Assembly (NCBI RefSeq): GCF_013166575.1
Contig: NZ_JABKKE010000001.1
Coordinates: forward strand, 124,001-188,000
Direction: 5' to 3'
Source of the DNA: Xylanibacter rodentium
Lineage (GTDB): Bacteria; Bacteroidota; Bacteroidia; Bacteroidales; Bacteroidaceae
Length of the DNA stretch: 64,000 nucleotides
Of the stretch, positions 23,915-33,387 are shown in pieces. Each line of letters starts with the position of its first letter. Position 1 is the stretch's first letter. Under the pieces are notes generated by a model that made no database searches, had not been told where the DNA came from, and saw only the letters and a list, made by a program, of their open reading frames with translations. The position numbers and the translations under genes are program-made.

Positions 23915-25003
23915 TTATCCGAGAATTATCTGCACTATACGCTCGGCTGTGCGTCCGTCCCATCTGTCTGGCAACGAGCTTTTCTTCCAGTTGCCGTCGA
24001 TCATGTCGGCAAGAGCCGAACGCAGCTTGTCCGCATCCTCTCCTACCAGCACGTTTGTGCCCTGCTTCACGGTTTCTATATGCTCCGTGTAACTGTTGAG
24101 CGTGATGCACGGCACACTGTTGAACGTGGCTTCCTCGGCCACATTGCCCGAATCGGTAATGATTCCCTTGGCGTTGGCCGACAGGTAACCGAACTCCAGA
24201 TAGGGCAACGGCTCCACGATGTGTATATTGGGAAAGGCGGCAGCCAGCGGCTCCACCACGCTGCGGGCCAGTCCGCGCAACGGAGCCACAACGGGGATAC
24301 CAGCCGGAACTGATGTGCCGATGACCTCGATAAGAGCAGCTATCCGCCCGCTGCCGGCCAGCAGGGCCTTGCGGTTGACGGTGAGCACGATGTATCCGCT
24401 ATCGGAAAGGCACAGCGACTCGAAGACTGCCGGACGGCGCAGACGCTCACGGTTGAAACGAAGCGTGTCCATGAGGATATTGCCGACCATATATATCTGT
24501 GACATCTCGGCTCCTTCGCGTGTAACGATGCTGCTGGCACCAGTACCGGCCGTAAAGAGCAAATCGCTCAGGCCGTCTATCACCAGGCGGTTTATCTCTT
24601 TGGGCATGCTTATGTCGAAAGACCGGGTGCCTGCTACAAGATGCGCCAGCTTTATGCCACGCTTTTTGGTCACTATGGCCGCTGCCATCGTAGACGCAAG
24701 GTCGTCGACAACAATCACCACATCGGCCGGATAAGAATCAAGATAGCGGTCGAACTCGGACATCACACGTCCTGTAAGTTCATTCAGACTAGCACAGTCT
24801 ACACCAAGGAAAACATCCGGAGGGGCTATATTCAAATCGTCGAACAGCGACTGTTCAATCGTCGCATCCGTATCCGCGCCGGTATATACCAACCGGTAAC
24901 CGACGTCGCGTCTCTCCCCGATCACCCGTTCAATAGCTCTTATTATTGGTGCCACCTTTATGAAATTGGGACGGGCACCGGCCACTATACAAATATTACG
25001 CAT
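23915..25003 (-). CDS. Divergent UDP-N-acetylglucosamine 2-epimerase (WecB-like)
   Basis: 362 residues from ATG 25003, chosen because family members begin with the VxGxRPxFIK strand (MRNICIVAGARPNFIKVAPII). GT-B fold blocks are in order: VVVIVVDDLAST, AHLVAGTRSF, MPKEINRLVID, VGNILMD, LTVNRKALL, LPYLEFGYLSANAKGIITDSGNVAEEA, TERVK-like HIETVKQGTN. Canonical HVEAG, FPEE and HRREN read HLVAG, MPKE and NRKAL here, so residues known to be catalytic in E. coli WecB appear replaced. The true activity may differ. It stands alone, convergent with mutB. Confidence 0.75.
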   Translation of the reverse strand: MRNICIVAGARPNFIKVAPIIRAIERVIGERRDVGYRLVYTGADTDATIEQSLFDDLNIAPPDVFLGVDCASLNELTGRVMSEFDRYLDSYPADVVIVVDDLASTMAAAIVTKKRGIKLAHLVAGTRSFDISMPKEINRLVIDGLSDLLFTAGTGASSIVTREGAEMSQIYMVGNILMDTLRFNRERLRRPAVFESLCLSDSGYIVLTVNRKALLAGSGRIAALIEVIGTSVPAGIPVVAPLRGLARSVVEPLAAAFPNIHIVEPLPYLEFGYLSANAKGIITDSGNVAEEATFNSVPCITLNSYTEHIETVKQGTNVLVGEDADKLRSALADMIDGNWKKSSLPDRWDGRTAERIVQIILG

Positions 25004-25164
25004 GGGCTCATTACATTTGTTCAGTATATTGTCAATCACGTGCAAATGTACAATAAAATAGTGATATTATACACCGGCAGGATAAAGAAAATTATTTTTC
25101 TTTAGAGGAAAGATAATAATATATTCGGAATAAAGCATCCATATCGCCATCTATATTTACATGA

Positions 25165-25200
25165 GTCGGACAACAGAATTAAGTCGGACAACAGAATTAA
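25165..25200 (+). repeat. Tandem duplication of an 18-bp repeat end
   Basis: GTCGGACAACAGAATTAA occurs twice in direct tandem (25165-25182 and 25183-25200). It forms the outer flank of the palindromic element; the mirrored flank on the right (GATTCTGTTGACTGAC) is single. Confidence 0.8.
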
Positions 25201-25502
25201 ACTACATTATCGTCCGAACATAGAATGAACACGCCCCAACGGGGCAACGAGCACATAGCCCGGGGCAGAGCGTAGCGGCACCCCGGGTATCAAACATCGA
25301 CACTCCGCGCCCTGCAAGGGCAAAAGCATAAAAAACATACAATACATAAACTGTAAACACTTGATAATTAATGCTTTTGCCCTTTCAGGGCGAGTGTGTA
25401 CAATCGTGTTGTTCCCGGGGTGCCGCTTCGCTCTGCCCCGGGCTATGTGCTCATTGCCCCGTTGGGGCGTGTTCATTCTATGTTCGGACGATAATGTAGT
25501 TT
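25199..25502. repeat. Long palindromic element, copy 2
   Basis: Arms 25199-25329 and 25371-25502 with a 41-nt loop. Both ends carry AAACTACATTATCGTCCG, as in copy 1. Shared blocks are GGGGCAACGAGCACATAGCCCGGGG-type, CGGCACCCCGGG and GCCCTGCAAGGGCAAAAGCAT. It is shorter than copy 1 because it lacks the GGATGGATGCGCC-to-GTGGGCGCC segments. No gene lies within 25046-25536. Confidence 0.85.
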
Positions 25503-25536
25503 GATTCTGTTGACTGACTTGGATTTACATATGCCG

Positions 25537-26133
25537 CTATCCGAAAACGAATACCACGGAATGATACAGTTGGGCCAGCAATATATAGAACAGAAAGAAC
25601 GGAGCAAACATCCCTATACCCTTGAACAACGACTTGTATACATCTTCCATACCACAAAAACGGGCGGAGACAATGCCGTAAACGACCGAAAGGGAAGTGA
25701 CCCCGAACGCAACGACAGGAACAATGGACGAACTGAAAGGCGACGGAAAAATATGGCCGGAGGCACTGAGCAGAACGGCATGGGGAATAAAAGCAAGAAG
25801 TCCGAAAGCACCGGCATATACCAGCAACAGTATCCCCACAAGTGTCAAGGCGATGCGCTCACGGTAACGCAAGCTATAACCGGAACGGAAGACACATGCA
25901 AGGCCACTGCCATAAAAACATCCTACAGCTATGGACAAAAGAAGAATCCATACAAGCACAGGACCGGCAAGCATATCGACAAAGCCACCGAAGAACCATC
26001 TTATACCCTCCCCGTCAAGCATACTCCGTATACCGCTGTCGGGCAGAAGAACACTGAGCATCCATGAGGCAAGAACAAGCACTATCTCAAGAACGCCAAG
26101 CACAATGGCTATATATGCCAAAATCTTATTCAT
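25537..26133 (-). CDS. Multi-pass membrane protein, unknown function
   Basis: 198 residues with about five hydrophobic spans: 5-28, 52-77, 90-115, 132-152 and 172-195. The segment RSMLDGEGIRWFFGGFVDMLAGPVLVWILLLSIAVGCFYGSGL resembles the first helices of AbgT-type transporters, but the protein is far shorter than that family. Lies 12 nt upstream (transcriptionally downstream) of the response-regulator gene, so probably in one unit with it. Confidence 0.6.
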   Translation of the reverse strand: MNKILAYIAIVLGVLEIVLVLASWMLSVLLPDSGIRSMLDGEGIRWFFGGFVDMLAGPVLVWILLLSIAVGCFYGSGLACVFRSGYSLRYRERIALTLVGILLLVYAGAFGLLAFIPHAVLLSASGHIFPSPFSSSIVPVVAFGVTSLSVVYGIVSARFCGMEDVYKSLFKGIGMFAPFFLFYILLAQLYHSVVFVFG

Positions 26134-26145
26134 GACACGATGAAA

Positions 26146-26871
26146 TCATTCGTCGTCCGGCTCAAGACTGTCCACATCGAGTATGCGCAGTTCGAAAGCA
26201 CGCACGACAAGTCTGGTGGCATTGACACTGCTTCTCCCGTTGCCATCAGGAAAAAGTTTCTGTATAAGCTCGTTCTGACGCTTCTCAAGACTCTTCACAC
26301 CAAACGGCATTCCTCTCAAACCGGCTATCTGCTCCTTGGTATATCCCAAGGCAAGATGCCGGAGCAGGCGCTCGTCATATTCGTCTATCTCGTAATGCAC
26401 GAACGCTTCCTGACGTGCGAGCTGGCGGCCTACGGAACTTTTGAAACGCTCCACTATCTTTTGCAGAATCGGCTGGTTGAAGACAAGACGCTTGCCTTCC
26501 ATTACGCTGCGTACATCACCACGCGTGAGCAGTTCGCCACTCTTCAGAATTATACCATCGGCACCGGCATCGAGCACATCCACCCATAGCTTCTCATTGA
26601 GAATCTCACCGGTAAAAATAAGAATCTTCATATTGGGCCAGGCATCTCTGGTATGGCGGCAAATCTCCACTCCGACCGTTGTCGAACCGCCAAGTCCAAG
26701 GTCGAGCAGCACCAGATCGGGAACATCCTCCTTCATCAGCTGCCAATAAGCCGCTTCGCTGTCTGCCGTACCTATAATGTCTGCCTCGGGAATATCATTG
26801 CGTATGATACCTTCCGTGCCTTTCAGTTCCAACGGCACGTCTTCCACTATTATAATCTTGAACTTCTCCAT
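26146..26871 (-). CDS. Response regulator with LuxR-like C-terminus
   Basis: 241 residues. Receiver domain 4-125 with acidic pair ED (10-11), phospho-acceptor Asp 57 in LLDLGLGG, Thr in ILIFTGE and Lys in IILKSGEL. The C-terminal part (about 160-225, YDERLLRHLALGYTKEQIAGLRGM) has the spacing of a LuxR-type helix-turn-helix. It follows the large sensor kinase by 19 nt, so it is most likely its partner. Confidence 0.85.
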   Translation of the reverse strand: MEKFKIIIVEDVPLELKGTEGIIRNDIPEADIIGTADSEAAYWQLMKEDVPDLVLLDLGLGGSTTVGVEICRHTRDAWPNMKILIFTGEILNEKLWVDVLDAGADGIILKSGELLTRGDVRSVMEGKRLVFNQPILQKIVERFKSSVGRQLARQEAFVHYEIDEYDERLLRHLALGYTKEQIAGLRGMPFGVKSLEKRQNELIQKLFPDGNGRSSVNATRLVVRAFELRILDVDSLEPDDE

Positions 26872-26890
26872 AATCGTATTGCTATTTTAT

Positions 26891-29800
26891 TCATGAATAC
26901 CTTGGTAACGTAATCTTCACTATCGTCTCTTGCCTGCATACCGTTGCCAATATGCCGCAACCACGCCGGTTGGCGCTCTCCGAATGGTCACGGACAATCT
27001 GACGGCAAAGCAGGTACGGAATATTGTCCACTGAAGGGACAAACAAATCCGAGGCCTTACGTTCGTCGATATGCAGGCCGGTCATTTTCACTGAGAACTG
27101 CACATATCTGTCATCCTTTGCCTCTGCCGTGACATCAAGCGGCAGACGTCCGTTCTGTTTCCTGAGTATCTCGAAAAGATATTCCAACAGATTGCGATTT
27201 CCCAGGACACAAAGTTTCTCTCCACGGACATCCTTCACTATATCATGTATAGGAACAGCAGAAAGCGCCAGTTGGAGACTCTCCGTCTGCCGGACAGCCT
27301 GACGGCTCAATATGGAATATATGTCACGATAATATACAACAATCTCTTTCATTGCCTCCATATCATTCTCTCCACCATCTACAAGCTGGCGTATACGGCT
27401 GGGATAATACATAGTTTCATGTTTCAATGCCGAAAGGCAATTGTCCGATATAGAATTGGCTATATGCAGATTGTTGTCCTCATATTCCGTGCGACGACAC
27501 TCATCTTCTGCCAATTCGATATTGTAAAACTGCTCTTTACGCGATAATATTGCGTCACGCAATACATTGTCTATCCGGTCTACAACTTCCTGCAGCTCCT
27601 CCGGATACTGCTCATTGGCGAGCGGGCTTATCCTCTGTAGTTTTTCTGTTGGCTCTGCATCGCTAAGAAGTATCTCGTTTACAGACTTCACACGCTCCAC
27701 ACAAAACCGATAATAGAGCCTATGGCGATAATACAACATATAGTACGCCGGCAGAATCATTATCAGAACAAGTATCAGGACGATGATGGCAACGGTCTTG
27801 TTGGTCTGTGACTGCTGCATGGTGCGGCAATAGTCGGCAAGTGTGTTGTCGGCCGACATCTCTTTGAAAAGGAGGGTGTATATCTTGTTGTTATAAGCGT
27901 ATATGCGCCATTGATGCAGGGCAAGTGCGGCCACGGCACTCTCGTTGCGTATGTCAAGTATTATGTTGTAGTTGGTATTTACACTGTCCTGAAACCATCT
28001 TATCTCAGGAAAAACAAGCGAAATATCACCTTCACGCTGCATGAAATACTGTCCGTCGGGATAAAGCTCACGATAATGAAGGTTGAGATACTTGCGACAA
28101 GAATCGGCAAAACGCATCGTATTCTCATAGGTTCCGTCTATATTGGAAAAATATGCACTGTCGGCAAACGATTTTGCCCGTGACAGATTACTCTCCGCCG
28201 TCACTCCATTGGCAGGAATGACGGCAACTGACATCAACAGAACAAACAATACGGTACGCGCAATGCCCTTAGGCAGACGGAAGAAGAATCTGCTTCCGTG
28301 CCCTTCTTCGCTGACAGCCGAAAGTTTGCAGACACTGAATATACGGCTTATCTTACGGTATTTTTCCATTATTCCGCGACAGTTCATAAGCCCGAACCCG
28401 TGTCCGTTGTAAACCTTATGGTCAAAAATTCCGTCAAGTTGTTCTGCGGACATTCCGCGTCCGGTATCCTCAACTGATATTTCCACATAGTCATTCTCTT
28501 CATAAGCGCTTACTTTGACACTGCCACCGGATGGCGTGAACTTGCGCGCATTGTCGGCAAGAGTGTTTATCATGAACAATGTGAGCACTCTGTCCGCCTT
28601 GACCCAAGCATCGGTACGGCCGACGGTAAACTGCAACCCGGACATGACGAATCCCGTCTTGCTCCGCGCCACAATATCAAACAACGGCTGCAATGGGAAA
28701 CTCTCTATATGAAGGTCGATATGGCCACGACGAAGCTGAATCCAGTGTGTAAGCACATCATTGTATTCTTCTATCTTTCCTGCAAGCTCTGCCACATAGG
28801 CATAACGTTCCGAACGACGTTTTGAATCTTCATTACGTGAAGAAAGCTGGTTGACTTCGTTTATTATGCGGTCGATAAACGGGATTATACTGCAAACCAA
28901 CGAAACCTTGGCACGATTTTCAAGACTGCGCCGTTCTCCATTGCGTACACGTATCTGTCCCAATGTATACTCTTCATGTATTTTCTCTATCCTGTCTTCA
29001 AGGTCTGCTGTCTGCTTGACGTTTGCAGCCTGCCATTCACGCAAGGGCATAAGAAGACTGTCCATGGACAGTTTTCTGCTACGTTTCCGATTGAGGTAAT
29101 AAAACAGACAAAGCATGAAGACGAGCAACAGAATTGCCGTCGCAACGGCTATAATCATGATATTAAGTTGCAACGCGGATTTATTAAGTTTGCCGGCCCG
29201 GGATTCCAGATAACGGTCCTGGCGTGTCTTCTCCTGAAGTTCTATATATATATTGCGGTTATAGTCACTGGCGGGCTTGTCGTTGATGGCCGAATAGACC
29301 ACACTGAGTTGCTCACGGATACTGGCAACAAGATCAGGAGCCTGTTCTATCTTCGTGTTTTCCAAAGCCTTTTCCAGATGGTACAGAGCCAGATTGTAGT
29401 CGCCACGCTCCATGAAACACGAGGCAAGTGTGCGGTGGGCACCGGCTATCTGATAGACATCGCCATATTCACTGAACAGCTGCAGGGCCCGAACGGCCAT
29501 CCATTCCGGAACAGTATTGTCGTCAATACTGTCCGGAACAACGAAATTGACAGCAATGGAATTGTCCTGTAGCAGTTGCGTACGCGACTCATCGGATACC
29601 AGGTGTTCTGCCATTGCCTCAAGCGTATTTGCCTCAAAGAATGTATACCCGTGTTGTGCAGCTATAAGATAGCATTTCAGCAAACTCTCAAACTCTTTCT
29701 GAATTATATCTTTTTGCTGTCCGTCAGATATAATTCCTCCTGCACCGACATTATATAAATAGCTCAGATATTGAACAGTGTCCTTCTGTATCTCACCGTC

Positions 29801-30355
29801 GATATCTATATTCAAAAGGGATTCGGCCGAACGACGTTCCAGTCCGACATAATAATAATATATGGAATTGACGATATGAAATTCTGTCTCTGCATATATC
29901 ATCCTTTTGTGCATCCGGCCGGACAGTCCGGCACGTTCTTCATTGATTCGTGCCATACGCATACGGGCACGCTCACAATAGTCATAGAACTCACGGTTGC
30001 GTGACATCCGTTGACAAAGACGCATCTGCTGGACATCGCATACAAGCAGTTCCACCTGATTGTCTGTGCATGATGCGACCTCGTCAAGCAACCTTTTGGC
30101 CACATCATAATCCATACCGGCCATGTGGACAAAAGCCATGTTATTGAGCGCCTCCGCCCTACCGTCTCCATAATGCTCAGACATATCATAAGCACGGACG
30201 GCATACATGGCGGCAGAATCAAGATTACGATAATGACAGGCGTATGACAAACCATTCAGCTCGTCCACCTGCGGCCTATCATGATGTGAACAGGCTGAAA
30301 AAGACAAAAGGTTCCAAAGGAAAAACAAGAGACCTTTGAAACCTTTTGATATAAT
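26891..30355 (-). CDS. Giant sensor kinase with TPR sensor (DUF5112/DUF5113-type)
   Basis: About 1154 residues if started at ATT 30355. The start is uncertain: no ATG fits, and the frame upstream overlaps eda by 57 codons. Starting at ATT gives a lipoprotein-like signal (ISKGFKGLLFFLWNLLSFSAC); TTG 30328 is the alternative. Order: TPR-rich extracytoplasmic sensor (about 25-390), membrane span (397-421), dimerisation helices and HATPase (NTLADNARKF at about 610; DTGRGMS; GHGFGLMNCRG at about 655), then a second membrane span (about 695), a second sensor part, a third span (about 850) and a degenerate kinase-like tail (VDNIPYLLCRQIVRDHS). It phosphorylates, presumably, the response regulator that follows. 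Such two-module proteins belong to Bacteroidales. Confidence 0.78.
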   Translation of the reverse strand: MISKGFKGLLFFLWNLLSFSACSHHDRPQVDELNGLSYACHYRNLDSAAMYAVRAYDMSEHYGDGRAEALNNMAFVHMAGMDYDVAKRLLDEVASCTDNQVELLVCDVQQMRLCQRMSRNREFYDYCERARMRMARINEERAGLSGRMHKRMIYAETEFHIVNSIYYYYVGLERRSAESLLNIDIDGEIQKDTVQYLSYLYNVGAGGIISDGQQKDIIQKEFESLLKCYLIAAQHGYTFFEANTLEAMAEHLVSDESRTQLLQDNSIAVNFVVPDSIDDNTVPEWMAVRALQLFSEYGDVYQIAGAHRTLASCFMERGDYNLALYHLEKALENTKIEQAPDLVASIREQLSVVYSAINDKPASDYNRNIYIELQEKTRQDRYLESRAGKLNKSALQLNIMIIAVATAILLLVFMLCLFYYLNRKRSRKLSMDSLLMPLREWQAANVKQTADLEDRIEKIHEEYTLGQIRVRNGERRSLENRAKVSLVCSIIPFIDRIINEVNQLSSRNEDSKRRSERYAYVAELAGKIEEYNDVLTHWIQLRRGHIDLHIESFPLQPLFDIVARSKTGFVMSGLQFTVGRTDAWVKADRVLTLFMINTLADNARKFTPSGGSVKVSAYEENDYVEISVEDTGRGMSAEQLDGIFDHKVYNGHGFGLMNCRGIMEKYRKISRIFSVCKLSAVSEEGHGSRFFFRLPKGIARTVLFVLLMSVAVIPANGVTAESNLSRAKSFADSAYFSNIDGTYENTMRFADSCRKYLNLHYRELYPDGQYFMQREGDISLVFPEIRWFQDSVNTNYNIILDIRNESAVAALALHQWRIYAYNNKIYTLLFKEMSADNTLADYCRTMQQSQTNKTVAIIVLILVLIMILPAYYMLYYRHRLYYRFCVERVKSVNEILLSDAEPTEKLQRISPLANEQYPEELQEVVDRIDNVLRDAILSRKEQFYNIELAEDECRRTEYEDNNLHIANSISDNCLSALKHETMYYPSRIRQLVDGGENDMEAMKEIVVYYRDIYSILSRQAVRQTESLQLALSAVPIHDIVKDVRGEKLCVLGNRNLLEYLFEILRKQNGRLPLDVTAEAKDDRYVQFSVKMTGLHIDERKASDLFVPSVDNIPYLLCRQIVRDHSESANRRGCGILATVCRQETIVKITLPRYS

Positions 30356-30359
30356 GTGA

Positions 30360-31028
30360 CTATGCGCGTGCCTTAGCAATGTAACCAAGAGCCTCAACAC
30401 ACTTATCGGTAATTGCCTGCCAGTTTTCGGCTGCAATGACGTCTTTGGGGAACAACTTGGATCCCATGCCGACACAATAAACACCGGCTTTAATCCATGA
30501 TGTAAGATTGGCCTCATCGGGCGAGACGCCACCTGTCACCATCAACTTGGACCAAGGCATCGGAGCCATAAGACCTTTCACGAGATTGGGACCAAGCACA
30601 TCACCGGGGAATATCTTGCACAGATCGCATCCTGTCTCCTGAGCTGCTCCAACCTCAGACACGCTACCGCATCCGGGAGTATAAGCCACCAGACGACGAT
30701 TGCATATCTTGGAAATCTCAGGATTGAACAACGGACCGACAATGAAGCAGGCACCAAGCTGGAGATAGAGGGCTGCGGTAGCAGGATCGACAACAGAACC
30801 TACTCCCAGTGCAAGCTCGGGACATTCCTTCGCAGCGAACTTTACAACCTCTTCAAACACCTCGTGAGCAAAGTCGCCACGGTTGGTGAACTCAAAAGCA
30901 CGCACACCGCCATCATAACAAGCCTTTACGACTTTCTTTGCCACCTCGGCATCCTTGTGATAGAACACCGGCACCATACCTGTCTGGCCTATCTTTGCCA
31001 GAACTGCTATTTTATCAAACTTAGCCAT
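30360..31028 (-). CDS. eda: 2-dehydro-3-deoxy-phosphogluconate aldolase
   Basis: 222 residues. Class I aldolase that splits KDPG to pyruvate and glyceraldehyde 3-phosphate. Motifs: [11 protein letters not shown] (catalytic Glu region, about 40-50), [11 protein letters not shown], the Schiff-base Lys in [13 protein letters not shown] (about 135-146) and [13 protein letters not shown]. Downstream of kdgK by 33 nt on the same strand, so the two make a kinase-aldolase pair. The long sensor kinase begins just past its stop. Confidence 0.93.
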   Translation of the reverse strand: MAKFDKIAVLAKIGQTGMVPVFYHKDAEVAKKVVKACYDGGVRAFEFTNRGDFAHEVFEEVVKFAAKECPELALGVGSVVDPATAALYLQLGACFIVGPLFNPEISKICNRRLVAYTPGCGSVSEVGAAQETGCDLCKIFPGDVLGPNLVKGLMAPMPWSKLMVTGGVSPDEANLTSWIKAGVYCVGMGSKLFPKDVIAAENWQAITDKCVEALGYIAKARA

Positions 31029-31061
31029 TTATATTATAAATAAAATGTGTACAAACAAATA

Positions 31062-32084
31062 TCAACGCTGTACGCGACCGTTTGCATTGCCTCCGGCCAA
31101 TGCCTCAACCTCGGCAACACTTACAAGATTGTAATCGCCATTGATTGTGTGCTTAAGTGCAGATGCCGCTACAGCAAATTCAAGTGCCTCACCCTGCGTA
31201 GGTTTGGTAAGCAATCCGTGAATCAAACCACCGGAGAAAGAATCGCCTCCACCTACACGATCTATAATAGGATTGATTTCATATCGCTTGCTCTGATAGA
31301 ACTCTTTGCCATCATAAATAAGAGCTTTCCATCCATTGAATGTTGCCGAATAACTCTCACGCAGCGTTGAAACCACATACTTGAAACCGAATTCTTCTTT
31401 CATCTGCTTAAAGATGCCCTCATATCCGGCTGCATCAGTCTGACCGCCTTCCACGTCTGCATCAGGTTTGAAGCCAAGGCAGAGTTCAGCGTCTTCCTCG
31501 TTGCCGATACATACATCGACATACTTCATCAACGGACGCATTATTGAAATAGCTTTCTCCGATGTCCACAGTTTCTTACGGAAGTTCAAGTCTACAGAAA
31601 CAGTCACACCATGGCGCTTTGCAGCTTCGCAAGCCAAACGTGTAAGCTCGGCAGCTTTGTCCGAAACAGCCGGTGTGATGCCGGACCAATGGAACCAGTC
31701 AGCACCTTCCATAATTGCATCAAAGTCAAAATCAGACGGTTCAGCCTCTGCAATAGCACTATGAGCACGGTCATAAATGACTTTTGAAGGACGCATGGAA
31801 GCACCTGTCTCGGCATAATACAGACCGACACGCTCACCGCCACGGGCAATAAACTGAGTGTTCACACCATAACGACGCAGGGAATTAACTGCAATCTGTC
31901 CTATTTCATGAGCAGGCAATTTGCTTACAAAATAAGCGTCATGTCCATAATTGGCACAACTGATGGCCACATTAGCCTCACCGCCACCGGGAATGATGCG
32001 GAAAGAATCTGTCTGGATAAAACGGTCATTACCGTCAGGTGAAAGGCGGAGCATAATCTCGCCTAATGTTACAACTTTAGCCAT
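31062..32084 (-). CDS. kdgK: 2-keto-3-deoxygluconate kinase (PfkB family)
   Basis: 340 residues. PfkB signatures: GGGEANVAISCANYG (about 32-46) near the N-terminus and DRVGGGDSFSGGLIHGLL (about 271-288) with the catalytic Asp. Phosphorylates 2-keto-3-deoxygluconate to KDPG, which Eda then splits. First gene of the minus-strand kdgK-eda unit; the LacI gene is divergent 191 nt away, with -7 boxes for both directions in between. Confidence 0.9.
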   Translation of the reverse strand: MAKVVTLGEIMLRLSPDGNDRFIQTDSFRIIPGGGEANVAISCANYGHDAYFVSKLPAHEIGQIAVNSLRRYGVNTQFIARGGERVGLYYAETGASMRPSKVIYDRAHSAIAEAEPSDFDFDAIMEGADWFHWSGITPAVSDKAAELTRLACEAAKRHGVTVSVDLNFRKKLWTSEKAISIMRPLMKYVDVCIGNEEDAELCLGFKPDADVEGGQTDAAGYEGIFKQMKEEFGFKYVVSTLRESYSATFNGWKALIYDGKEFYQSKRYEINPIIDRVGGGDSFSGGLIHGLLTKPTQGEALEFAVAASALKHTINGDYNLVSVAEVEALAGGNANGRVQR

Positions 32085-32139
32085 TTTGATTTTAATATTT
32101 TATTAATGTTGTTTATAATAGACAGTTTGTTTTTGAGTA

Positions 32140-32147
32140 CAAAAATA
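32140..32147 (-). promoter_or_regulatory. -7 box of kdgK
   Basis: TATTTTTG on the minus strand, about 56 nt before the kdgK ATG at 32084. The -33 part is weak (TTTC). Confidence 0.5.
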
Positions 32148-32242
32148 GTATTAAATTCTTAAACAGCGAAAGAAATCCGGCAAAATCTTTAATATTTCGC
32201 AAAATATACGAATGCCTGTTATCGCAATTCATTTTTTATTGG

Positions 32243-32250
32243 TATTTTTG
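32243..32250 (+). promoter_or_regulatory. -7 box of the LacI-family gene
   Basis: TATTTTTG, 26 nt before the ATG at 32276. No clear -33 TTTG. The divergent layout with kdgK suits control of both by the LacI protein. Confidence 0.5.
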
Positions 32251-32275
32251 CAAAGACAATAGCAAAACGATAAGC

Positions 32276-33343
32276 ATGGTTCCTGACAAAATCAGAATAA
32301 AAGACATAGCAGAACATTCAGGGGTATCTGTCGGTACTGTTGACAGAGTACTCCACAACAGACCTAACGTATCAAAGGCTGCACGCGAGAAAGTAGAGAA
32401 AACACTCAAAGAGCTGGACTACCATCCAAACATGTATGCAAGCGCACTGGCATACAACAAAAGCTACACTTTCCACTGCATTATCCCCAAACACGAATCA
32501 GAAGCATACTGGGAAGAAATAGAGGAAGGGGCTATGAGTGCAGCCGAACATCGCCGCGACTTCCACATCAACATAAAAATCAAATACTATAAACGCTTCA
32601 GTTCAAACACATTTGTCAAAGTTACTGAAGAAAGTCTGAAAGAAAATCCCGACGGAGTCATAATCGTTCCGTCAAAGCTTGACCTCACACGCAAGTTCAC
32701 GGACGAGCTTCACGAAAGGAACATACCTTTCGTATTCCTCGACTCCTATATGCCAGATCTTAAACCATTGGCTTTCTATGGCCAGGACTCTTTCTGTAGC
32801 GGATATTTTGCCGGAAAGATGCTTATGCTCATTGCATCCAATGAGAAAGAAATCATGCTGATGAAACAGATGAAGGACGGGAACGTTGCCAGCAAACAGC
32901 AAGAAAACCGCGAGACGGGATTCAGGCACTACATGCGCGACCACTTTCCGAATGTAACCATAACGGAAGTCAACCTGCCATTGGATGAAGAAAGGGAAAA
33001 ATATGATGACATACTTGAAGAGTTCTTCTCGACCCATCACAATGTCCACCATTGTATCACATTCAATTCCAAAGCTCATCTCGTCGGAGAATTCCTGCTT
33101 CGCAGCAACAGGCGCAACGTGCAGATAATGGGCTACGACATGGTCAGTAAAAACGCCGATTGCCTTCGGCAAGGCTCCATATCGTTCCTCATAGCCCAAC
33201 ACGCATATATGCAAGGTTTTTCATGTATAGAATCGCTTTTCGAAGCGATTGTGCTTAAAAAGGAAGTAACCCCTGTAAACTATATGCCAATCGAAATACT
33301 TACACGGGAAAACATTGACTTCTACAGGCGCACCCAATTATAA
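32276..33343 (+). CDS. LacI-family transcriptional regulator
   Basis: 355 residues. N-terminal LacI helix-turn-helix (RIKDIAEHSGVSVGTVDRVLHNRPNVSKAAREKV, about 5-40) with the hinge YHPN, then a periplasmic-binding-protein-like ligand domain (about 60-345). GTVDRVL in place of the usual TVSRVL is typical of one Bacteroidetes subgroup. It lies between kdgK-eda (divergent) and uxaA (same strand, 45 nt), so it likely senses a hexuronate intermediate and controls both. Confidence 0.92.
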   Translation: MVPDKIRIKDIAEHSGVSVGTVDRVLHNRPNVSKAAREKVEKTLKELDYHPNMYASALAYNKSYTFHCIIPKHESEAYWEEIEEGAMSAAEHRRDFHINIKIKYYKRFSSNTFVKVTEESLKENPDGVIIVPSKLDLTRKFTDELHERNIPFVFLDSYMPDLKPLAFYGQDSFCSGYFAGKMLMLIASNEKEIMLMKQMKDGNVASKQQENRETGFRHYMRDHFPNVTITEVNLPLDEEREKYDDILEEFFSTHHNVHHCITFNSKAHLVGEFLLRSNRRNVQIMGYDMVSKNADCLRQGSISFLIAQHAYMQGFSCIESLFEAIVLKKEVTPVNYMPIEILTRENIDFYRRTQL

Positions 33344-33387
33344 TCAATATTGAAGAGACAAAAAGTATTAACTAAATAACTACTTAA

